Shown here one piece after another: positions 1 to 8,307 of a stretch of DNA of 64,000 bases. The stretch is from Prorocentrum cordatum (lineage: Eukaryota; Sar; Dinophyceae; Prorocentrales; Prorocentraceae). Under the pieces are notes generated by a model, which did not search any database, was not told where the DNA came from, and was given only the letters and a program-made list of their open reading frames with translations. The stretch is from the NCBI GenBank assembly GCA_963575745.1, contig CAUYUJ010020274.1, forward strand, positions 1 through 64,000. The letters are read 5' to 3'. The position numbers and the translations under genes are program-made. Numbering within the stretch: the stretch's first letter is position 1; every line of letters starts with the position of its first letter.

Positions 1-189
1 GGGGGAGGAGTGAGTGAGAAGACGCGGGGCGCTGTCTCTTCAAAACGAGGACCCAACACCATAGGATGGTTGGGAAAAAACAGCTTGTTATGCAATTTGT
101 GATGGGTTTACACACAGGATGAGTCCGAGCTGCTGTACAGCATGGCTGTTCAAACAGAACAATGGTGCTCTCGCTGGTGCGCTCGCCAT

Positions 190-385
190 ATTTCATGATC
201 ACCAGAGAGCATCCATCCAACGGAACGACGCTGTCGCCGCACCGGTGGCACTCTTGCATGCAATCAGAACGTTTGCTATATTTGGAAAGTGGTGATGTCG
301 CTGGTGGTTTGGCCTGATCTCATGTTCACTAGGGAGCCTCCGTCCAACGGAACGGCGCTGTCGCCACAGCTGTGGCAGTGGTGCT
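190..385. repeat. Two diverged copies of a ~60-bp unit
   Basis: Two segments about 127 bp apart (near 190-247 and 316-374) share the core CCAACGGAACG followed by a GCGCTGTCGCC-like string. No coding signal is visible. The remainder of 1-545 is unremarkable and I see no gene there. Confidence 0.5.
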
Positions 386-546
386 CTTGACTCTCTGGGC
401 AAAGGTCTTCTTTGATTAGTTCCCGCATGTTCCCACCTTGGAATCAAGGTCATTTACCGACACCACTCCCTGAACAAAAAGAGAGTTGACGCAATGGGAA
501 GGGATGGAAAGGAGGGGTAGGACGTCAGACATGGCGCAAGCGCACC

Positions 547-800
547 TAGCTTGCCATCCCCCTCCTCTCCCCCTTCCCACTCCTCCCCATCTCCTCCTCC
601 CCTCCCCGCTCCCCCCTCCTCCCCCTTCCCCTCCCTCCATTTTTCCCCTCCTCAGCCTTCTCCCCCTCCCTCCCCCTCCTGCCCCTCTCCCCTATCCTCC
701 TCCTCCGCAACCTCCTCCCTTCTTCCCCCTCCTCCACCTCCCCCTCCCCTTTGTCCCCCCTCTCTCCGCCTTCTCCCCCTCTCTCGCCCTCGTCCCCCTA
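547..800. repeat. Polypyrimidine (CCTCC-type) tract
   Basis: About 250 bp of nearly pure C/T on the plus strand. It creates long Pro/Leu/Ser-rich or Glu/Arg/Gly-rich open frames in several phases, which argues that none is a real gene. Confidence 0.85.
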
Positions 801-829
801 GTCGTCGTCACCGCTGCCGCCGCCACCGC

Positions 830-1120
830 TAATCTTTTTGTGGCATTTTTCGAGCGAGGTCCCGAAACTGGGCGAAGACGCCCAGTGCGAAAAAGTGCAT
901 CCTCCCAGACATCCAACGTCTTGATTTGTTTAACACGGGGCCCCTGGTCCCGACCTTGCGTCGTCTTTCGTCCGTCCCAGGTCCCGGCGAGGGCCCCCAG
1001 GGGCCGAAAGCTAGGAAAAAGCGCCACGAGTTGTGAAAGACGTTGGAGGTCTGGGCATTCCTCCCTGTACCGTAGCATTTTTCCCGTAGCATTAATAAAT
1101 ATGTTTGAATTTATGTAATG
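830..1120. other. Non-coding stretch with a 19-bp inverted repeat
   Basis: Positions 904-922 and 1037-1055 are reverse complements at 18 of 19 positions, separated by about 115 bp. An open frame crosses the region, but its composition is that of chance and no family is recognised. Confidence 0.4.
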
Positions 1121-1289
1121 TAACTGCATAGTATTACTGTAATGACTCAAGGTAAACTGAAAACAGGAACTCAAAATAAGCAAACAGATATGTAAATGCA
1201 ACAGAACGAAGCAGTGAAGGACAGGAGAACAGAATCAGATGACACTTCAGTCAATAAGCATCACTACGAATAATAATATGAAGTGCTTC

Positions 1290-1385
1290 TCTAATGTTTA
1301 TTTATGTATTCATTCATTTATTTATTTGGTTTTATTTATTTTTTATTTATCTACTTGATTATCTATTTATTGATTCATATTTAGT
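1290..1385. repeat. AT-rich TTTATTTA low-complexity tract
   Basis: Repeated TTTATTTAT-like words directly upstream of the rRNA-like fragment. Nothing coding is seen. Confidence 0.7.
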
Positions 1386-1387
1386 TA

Positions 1388-1633
1388 GGTGTCAGAAAAG
1401 TTACCACAGGGATAACCTACAGCAGACCCAGGGCTGAGGAAACGCTGGAGCAGTGCTCTGGTGGTCCTTCACCCGCCCAGCTCCGTCCCCTCCCACTCTG
1501 GACCGATCTGGCGGGAAGCTGGCTTGTGGCAGCTCATCGCGCGTCCATAGCGTTCGTGTGCTTGCTTTTCCCTCCTTTAATGTCTGCTCTACCTATCCTT
1601 GAGACGCAGCAGTCCAAAATGCTTGTGCATTGT
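1388..1633 (+). pseudogene. Decayed large-subunit rRNA fragment (domain V) with 103-bp insert
   Basis: Positions 1388-1416 read AGGTGTCAGAAAAG then TTACCACAGGGATAAC. This is the near-invariant strand of eukaryotic 28S rRNA at the peptidyl-transferase centre. The expected continuation TGGCTTGTGGCAGC does not follow directly but resumes at 1520. The later conserved words (CCATAGCG, TTGCTTTT, ATGTC.GCTCT.CCTATC, then a diverged GCAG.A) are recognisable but mutated to about 1633. An unrelated 103-bp sequence, 1417-1519, separates the two parts. Its ends are not GT-AG and it is too short for a group I intron. Divergence and small size indicate a pseudogene relic, not a working rRNA gene. Recognition is from memory of the universal rRNA core; no alignment was run. 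Confidence 0.8.
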
Positions 1634-1639
1634 CGAAAG

Positions 1640-2935
1640 AAAAAATGTGTATTGGAGTGGCCGCTTTTCGGCAACCCCTCGGAATTCAATTTTCCGGCGC
1701 CGGCCAGAGCCGGCGCCGGAGCCGGATTCGGCCCGGGCGCCGGCTCGGGCGCCGGCGCCGGATCCGGCGCCGGCTCGGGCGTCCGGCTCGAGCGCCGGCC
1801 CGGGTGCCGGAATCGGCCCAGAAGCCTTCCCGGGCGCCGGGAGCAGAAAATTTAGCATTTTCAAACAAAAATGTGTATTGGAGTGGCCTTTTTCCGGCAC
1901 GGCCTCGGAATTCAATTTTCCTCCGCCGGCCAGAGCCGGCGCCGGCGCCGGAATCGGCTCAGGCGCCGGCCCGGGCGCCGGCCTGGGGGTCCAGCTCGAG
2001 CGCCGGCCTGGGTGCCGGAATCGGCTCGGAAGGTCTCCCTCCCGGGCGCCGGGAGCAGAAATTCAACATTTTCGAAAGAAAAATCTGTACAGCACAGCAC
2101 AAACTCGGAATTAAATTCTCTGGCGCCGGCCGGAGCCGGCGCCGGCGCCGGGGCTCAGGCGCCGGCCTGGGCGCTGGCCCGGGCGTCCGTCTCGAGCGCT
2201 GGCCCGGGTGCCGGAATCGGCCCGGAAGGCTTGCAAGCGCCGGGAGCAGGAATTCAGCATTTTCGAGAGAAAAATGTGTATTGGAGTGGCGTTTTTCCGG
2301 CACGGCCTTGGAATTCAATTTTCCGTCGCCGGCGCCGGATTCGGCTCAGGGGCCGGCCCGAGCGCCGGCCCGGGCGTCCGGCTCGAGCGCCCGCCTGGGT
2401 GCCGGAATCGGCCCGGAAGGCCTCCCGGGCGCCTGGATCAGAAATTCAGCATTTTCGAAAGAAAAATATGTATTGGAGTGGATTTTTTTGGCACGGCCTC
2501 GGAATTCAATTTTCTGGCGCCGGCCGGAGCCGGCGCCGGCGCCGGATTCGGCTCAGGCGCTGGCCCGGGCGCCGGCCTGGGGGTCCGGCTCGAGCGCCGG
2601 CCCGGGTGCCGGAATTGGCCCGGAAGGCCTCCCGGGCGCCGGGAGCAGAAATTCAGCATGTTCGAAAGGAAAATGTGTATTGGAGTGGCCTTTTGTCAAC
2701 AGGGCCTCGGGATTCATTTTTCCGGCGACGGCCGGAGCCGGCGCCGGCGCCGGATTCGGCTCAGGCGCCACCCCGAGCGCCGGCCCGGGCGTCCGGCTCG
2801 AGCGCCGGCCCGGGTGCCCGAATTGGCCCGGAAGGCTTCCCGGGCGCGCCTCGGAATTAATTTTTCTGGCGCCGGCTGGAGCCGGCGCCAGCGCCGGATT
2901 CGGCTCAGGCGCCGACGCGGGGGCGGGCCCGGGAT
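1640..2935. repeat. GC-rich ~200-bp tandem repeat, about six units
   Basis: The word TGTATTGGAGTGG recurs near 1648, 1874, 2277, 2470 and 2676, with a diverged unit starting near 2082, so spacing is about 193-226 bp. Each unit carries GGAATTCAATTTTC, a run of GGCGCCGGC palindromic words, a CGGCTCGAGCGCC word and GGGAGCAGAAATTCAGCATTTTCGA. Long Arg/Pro/Ala/Gly frames on both strands are by-products of the palindromic GC-rich word and are not annotated as genes. Confidence 0.85.
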
Positions 2936-2937
2936 GC

Positions 2938-3420
2938 AGTAATTAGTTAATTAATTCGTTAATGAATTATTGAATTAATTAATCATTAATTAATTACTTG
3001 AATTAATTAGTTAATTCATTAATTAATTAATTAATTAATTAATTCATGAATTAATTAAATAATTAATTACTTAATTGAATTATTATATCAATTACTTAAT
3101 TAATTAATGAAATAATTAATTGGGAATTCATTCATTATTTAATTAATTAATTATTTAATTAAATTATTAAATAAATTAATTTAATTAACTAATTAATCAA
3201 TTGACTAGTCAATCAACAAATTAATTAATTAATTAATTAATTGATTAATTAATTGATTAATTAAGTAATTAATTAATTAATGAATTATCTAATTAATTCA
3301 ATAATTAAATTAATTAAGTTAAGTATTTAATTAATTAATGAATTATAGATTAATTAATTAATCAATTATTTAATTAATAAACTAATTAATTAATATTTAA
3401 CGCATTACTTAATTGTAAGC
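2938..3420. repeat. AATTAATT low-complexity block
   Basis: About 480 bp built almost only of TTAATTAA-type words, with an abrupt switch from the extremely GC-rich array on its left. No coding potential. Confidence 0.9.
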
Positions 3421-3504
3421 AATTAAGTACTGAATGAATCAACGAATGAAAGAATTAACGCAGAAATGGGTTAACGCTCCAGCGCCGCGAGGCTCCAATC
3501 CAGG

Positions 3505-3970
3505 TGTGCATTCAAGAATGAATTCAGGAATTAATTCAGGAATTGGGAAAAAAAAGCTTCGGAGTCGATTTTTCACGCTCTAATTCAGGAATCCATTCAG
3601 GAATAAATTCAGGAATCAATTCAGGAATAAATTCAGAAATCGATCCAGGAGGTGCATGCCAGGAATTCTGGGAATGTGCAACAAATTCAGGAATCATTCA
3701 GGACTCATTCAGGAATAAAAATTCTCGAATCAATTCAAGAATCAATTCAGGAATCATTCAGGAATCAATTCAGGAATTGAAGGCACCTTTCCTGGGGGAC
3801 CTTCTCGGGGGAATTTCTGGGCAACCCGAGAAAACGCTCCAGCCTCGATTTTGTACACTCCTATTCAGGAATCAATTCAGGAATCAACTTAGGAATCAAT
3901 TCAGGAATCAATTCAGGAATGAATTCAGGAATCAATTCAGGAATCAATTCAGGAATCAATTCAGGACCAC
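3505..3970. repeat. TTCAGGAATCAA minisatellite
   Basis: Repeats of about 12 bp built on AATTCAGGAATCA occupy 3505-3790 and 3865-3970, split by a less repetitive patch. An apparent open frame is only the translation of this repeat. The region 3971-4430 holds unique-looking AT-moderate sequence and a short AATT run near 4196; I see no gene in it. Confidence 0.8.
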
Positions 3971-4429
3971 GCTGAGGCGTTCTGGCTACGAGGGCTGATA
4001 CCATCGGCGTGGGTCGCGGCACTGCCACCCCCATCAATGAAGCATTTTCTCTTCTCCCCCACTGCTCTGCTGCTGTCCAGTTGTTCTTGCTTCAACCGTT
4101 CTCCTATCTTCTGTTCTCCTCCTCTCCTCTGCTCACCTTCGCTGCAATTCTATAATTTTGTATCACCATTCTTTCTGCCAGGAATCCGGAAATCAATTAA
4201 TTAATTAATTAATTAATTGATTCATTTCGATCGGATCCGAACTTGGAATCTGGACTGAGGAGTCCAATGAAATGATGTAGAACCCCCGTCACCAAACGAA
4301 AATGATTTTCTCCTCTAGACCTCTTTCGAAATCCTAGGTTACATATCAGCTTCAATTGAATTTATGTAATGTAATGCAAATTAATTCGGATAGAATTTCC
4401 CAAATGTATGTAATTGTGAAAAACGATGA

Positions 4430-4960
4430 GGTACATTGTCGCCGCCACCGCCGCCGCCGTCGCCGTCGCCGTGGCCGTCGCCGTCCCCGAGGCGGGCCGC
4501 GACAGGGGGCCGCCAGAGCCTGGGCCAGCCAGGCCGGTGCCGTTGGAGGACAGGTCGCGGGCGCGAAGCACGAGGCCGCCTGTCCCGGCGCTGGCGACCT
4601 CAGCGGGCGGCGGCAGGAACGCTCCGCCTTGTCCGCTTCCTATCCCACAGCTTCTCCTCCTTCTCCATCTCCTCCTCCTCCTCCTCCTCCTCCTCCTCCT
4701 CCTCCTCCTCCTCCTCCTCTTCCTCCTCCTCACCCTCCTCCCCCTCCTCCTCCTCCTCCTCCTCCTCCTCCTCCCCTCCTCCTCCTCCTCCCCCTCCTCC
4801 TCCCTCCTCTCCTCCATCTCCTCCTCCTTCCTCCTCATCTCCTCCTCCTCCATCTCTTCCTCATCTCCTCCTCTCCTCCTCCTCCTCCTCCTCCTCCTCC
4901 TTCTCCTCCTCCTCCTCCTCCTCCTCCTCCTCCATCTCCTCCTCATCCTTCTTATCATTG
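4430..4960. repeat. (CCG)n then (TCC)n trinucleotide tract
   Basis: 4436-4490 is CCG/GCC rich and 4640-4955 is imperfect (TCC)n. Poly-Leu, poly-Ser and poly-Pro frames in all three phases show there is no frame preference. 4960-5085 is AT-rich with nothing recognisable. Confidence 0.85.
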
Positions 4961-5084
4961 GTATTATTCGTATTAGTTACATGATTGTTCTTCATCCTAT
5001 TATTGCCATTAAACTTATTCGGGGCATTATTCCGACTACTCTCGTTAGTGCTAGTAATAGTCATGATGCCGGAGAAAAACCCAA

Positions 5085-5400
5085 TCAGGGCTGTAGGGCT
5101 AGGGGGCTATAGGGCTATAGGGCTATTGAGCTATAGGGCTATAGAGCTATAAGGCTATTGAGTTGTAGGGCTATTGGGCTATTGGGCTATTGGGCTATTG
5201 GGCTATAGGGCTAGAGGGCTATAGGGCACCCCGGGCACCCCCAGGCACCCCCGGGCAAGCCCGGGCACCCGGGCACCCGGGCACCCGGGCACCCCCAGGC
5301 ACCCCCCGGGGACCCGGGCGTGCAGCGAAAATCGGCGGCCAACCTCACCCCTGGGCACCCCCGGGCACCCGGGCACCCAGGCCTGCGGCGAAAATCGGCG
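5085..5400. repeat. GGGCTATAG minisatellite and CCCGGGCAC array
   Basis: A 9-10 bp unit (GGGCTATAG/GGGCTATTG) repeats about fifteen times to 5228. It is followed by repeats of CACCCCCGGG/GGGCACCC to about 5320, then a short duplicated segment containing GCGAAAATCGGCG (near 5325 and 5390). Confidence 0.8.
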
Positions 5401-5509
5401 ACAAACCTAACCTAACCATATGAATCCGCTAGGACCCCTACAGAGGCAAGCTCTGATTGGGGAATCATTCCGACTATTCATACTCGTACTATTGATATTA
5501 ATCCTATTC

Positions 5510-6000
5510 CTCCAGCTCCATCTCTTCCGCCTCCTCCATCCACTCCTCCTCCTCCTCCTCCTCCTCCGCCTCCTCCTCATCATCATCAACATCATCATCA
5601 TCATCACCATCACCATCATCATCATCCCTCTCCTACTTATAACTAGTATCGTCAAAATGATTGTCATGAGTAGTATTAATACGAATATTATGAATAGAAA
5701 TACTACAAATGAGCAGTGTTCAGATTGTGGTGATTGGTTTTATGATTAGTAACAACAACAATATCATGACTAGTAGTATTCGTGATATAGTTATAGATGT
5801 TAGAAGTATTGCTAGTATTATTCCTACGGCTTATTCCTCTTACTATTGTTAGCATTGACACTAATATTTAGCTATTATTAATCTCGTGTTGATCATAGGG
5901 TCATGCTTATCATGCTTATTATGCTTATTATTATTCCTCGTTCTCCTCCTCCTCCTCCTCCTCCTCCTCCTCCTCCTCCTCCTCCTCCTCCATTCCTCTT
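5510..6000. repeat. (TCC)n, (ATC)n and (CTC)n tracts with AT-rich spacer
   Basis: TCC and ATC trinucleotide runs at 5545-5640, an AT-rich non-coding spacer, then (CTC)n at 5942-5995. No gene is supported. Confidence 0.75.
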
Positions 6001-6079
6001 CCTGGTAAACAACTCCCCCCTTGTCGCACCCCGCGGCAGTTTTTCGGGGCGGGCCGAGCGTTTCGCCTGAGACTTCCTC

Positions 6080-6320
6080 ACCACTTATGAATATGCAAAA
6101 AGTGGAAACCGCTTCACAAATGGAGGGCGGGCCGTTTTCAATATGTGACCCTCAAGAAAAATTGCAAGATCGTCACGGATTGAGGACGAATCGTTTTCAA
6201 ACTGTGGCTGCCGCCTTAGCGCCGCGCTCATTCGTTTTAAAATGTAAAACCGTTTCACAGATTGAGGGCGGCTCCAGTTCAAAATGTGGCTCTCACCTTA
6301 GCGCCGCGCACATTCCCTTA
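6080..6320. repeat. Degenerate ~60-80-bp repeat, three copies
   Basis: The string TTCACA.AT.GAGGGCGG, followed by TTTTCAA..TGTG and CTTAGCGCCGCGC, recurs around 6110, 6175 and 6255. Sequence from 6320 to 6640 looks unique but has no recognisable product. Confidence 0.55.
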
Positions 6321-6634
6321 TAAAGTTTGCAGGGGGTTCACGGACTCCCATGGCCAACGTACCAGAAATGGTGCTTTGGAAGGATTCAAGGTTACGCGGG
6401 TGCAACAGTTACGTTGGTTCGCGGCGCTGTGGTCCCGGGAATGGCGTTCTGGCACTCCATGGCGTTGGAATCCCGAGAACAATGTTTTGGCATGCTTCAG
6501 GGTGTTCAGACGGTTGTTTTCCCGCGAAGTAGTTTCCTCCATAGAAATGAACCGTTGTAGGGGCCTATGAAGATGGAGCTTGGAGGGAAAGTTTATTCCA
6601 ACATCGTTGGTGACTCTTGGGTTTACACTGGTGC

Positions 6635-6735
6635 TCCTCCTCCTCCTCCTCCTCCTCCTCCTCCCTCCTCCTCCTCCTCCTCCTCCTCCTCCTCCTCCTC
6701 CTCCTACTCCTACTCCTCCTCCTGCTCCTCCCTCC
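6635..6735. repeat. (CCT)n microsatellite
   Basis: About 100 bp of imperfect (CTC)n. Confidence 0.85.
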
Positions 6736-6784
6736 TCCCACGCTTGCATCTGCACTTCGCATGTCAACCAGGTCGGCACTCCCG

Positions 6785-7720
6785 TCACCCCCCTCACTCT
6801 GAAACACCCCTCACACGTTTCGTGGCCCCATACGGGGCTCCACCGAAGGCCCCAATTGCATGATTCGCATGCCGCCCCCCCTCCATTTCGGCACACCCCT
6901 CACACGCTTCGTGGCCCCATAGGGAGCTCCACCCAAGGCCCCAGTGGCATGGCTCGCCTGCCGCCCCCCCTCCACTTTGGCACACCCCTCACACGCTTCG
7001 TGGCCCCATACGGAGCTCCACCGAAGGCCTCAGTGGCATGGTTCGCATGCCGCCCCCCCTCCACTTTGGCACACTCCTCCCACGCTTCGTGGCCCCATAT
7101 GGAGATCCACCGAAGGCCCCAGTGGCATTGTTCGTATGCCGCCCACCCTCCACTTTGGCACACCCCTCACACGCTTCATGGCCCTATACGGGTTCGCATG
7201 CCGCCCCCCCTCCATTTCGGCAAACCCCTGACACGTTTCGCGGCCCCACAGGAAGAAAGCTCCACTGAAGGCCCCAGTAGCATGGTTCGCATGCCACCGC
7301 CCCTCCACTTCGGCACACCCCTCACACGCTTCGTGGACACATTGGGAGCTCCACCCAAGGCTCCAGTGGCATGGTTCGGATGCAGCACCCCCCTCCACTT
7401 CGGCACACCCCTCACACGTTTCGTGGCCCCATTGAAAGCTCCACCGAAGGCCCAAGTGGCAGTGTCCGCATGCACTTTCCCCACCCAGTACAGCGTCTCG
7501 GGGTCCCATAGGGAGCTCCACCCAAGGCGCCAGTGGCGGTGTCCGCATGCATTTCCCCCACCAGTACAGCGCTTCGTGGCCCCACAGGGAGCTCCACCCA
7601 AGGCCCCCGTGAGGGTTCTCGCATGCCTTTGCCGCACCCAGTACAGCGCTTCGTGGCCCCATAGGGAGCTCCACCGAAGGGCCCCAGTGGCGGTGTCCGC
7701 ATGCGTCTCCCCGACCCAGG
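6785..7720. repeat. 89-bp minisatellite, about ten units
   Basis: The word CACACGCTTCGTGGCCCC starts near 6812, 6901, 6990, 7079 and 7168, an exact 89-bp spacing. Shorter (63 and about 76 bp) and 90-bp variants follow to 7700. Units include TCCACTTTGGCACACCCC, GAGCTCCACC and GTGGCATGGTTCGCATGC. Because 89 is not a multiple of three, the long open frames through it change content from unit to unit and are not credible genes. Confidence 0.85.
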
Positions 7721-7879
7721 ACACCGGCGCCTGGGAAGGGGTCGGGCCGTCGCCAGGACCCCGCGCGGGGAAGATCGCACAGGGGACGTCGGAGGGCCGA
7801 GGGGGGCCCTGCGGTACTCCCCCCCCCCGGGGGCGGCACCGACAGCTCCACGTGCTTCGAGGAGGCGCTGACGTCCTGC

Positions 7880-8090
7880 ACGCGGCGGGGGGGGGGAAGA
7901 CGAGGAGGGGCGGGCAGACGACGAGGAGGACGAGGGCGGGGAAAGGAAGAGGAGCAGAAGGCTGGATGAGGAGTGGGGAGGAGGAGGAGGGGGGGAAGAG
8001 GAGGAGAAAAAGGACGAGGGAGGTGGAGAGGGAGGGGAGAAGACGGTGAGAGGGAGAGGGAGAGGGAGAGAGTGAGAGTGAGAGGGCTAG
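7880..8090. repeat. Purine-rich (GGA/GAG) tract
   Basis: Mostly G/A on the plus strand, with GAGAGGGAGA words towards the right. It adjoins the ACAG microsatellite that hosts the YR element. Confidence 0.75.
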
Positions 8091-8102
8091 AGACAGACAG
8101 AC

Positions 8103-8168
<66 letters not shown>
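8091..8168. repeat. (ACAG)n microsatellite, left flank of the YR element
   Basis: About 78 bp of ACAG repeats with one GATA interruption. It ends exactly where the A1 repeat of the YR element begins, and the last ACAG (8165-8168) is shared with the element terminus. Confidence 0.9.
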
Positions 8169-8169
<1 letters not shown>

Positions 8170-8277
8170 GGCTCTGAGTTGAATGTGGCACTGCTTTTTC
8201 CCAGAACCGCTGGCGGACTACATGGGCGACTCCAGCGGCGGTGGTCTGCGCCACTCAATGGCGGCGGCCGCACGCCC
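8165..8277 (-). repeat. Split direct repeat A, copy A1 (element 3' end)
   Basis: 113 bp matching 12824-12936 with one mismatch (A versus G near 8206). It lies 30 bp beyond the RT/RNase H stop codon, so it would be the 3' UTR end of the gag-pol transcript, and it abuts the ACAG microsatellite. Confidence 0.95.
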
Positions 8278-8307
8278 CCGCCATCTCACTCGTCGCAGAC
8301 GCACGCC

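Noticed and set aside
110-160. GGATGAGTCC near a short inverted repeat, reminiscent of a hammerhead ribozyme core
   Set aside because: The invariant CUGAUGA plus GAAA pairing cannot be completed.
6580-8049. 489-codon plus-strand ORF across the 89-bp minisatellite
   Set aside because: The period is not a multiple of three, so units are read in different phases. The minus strand is equally open.
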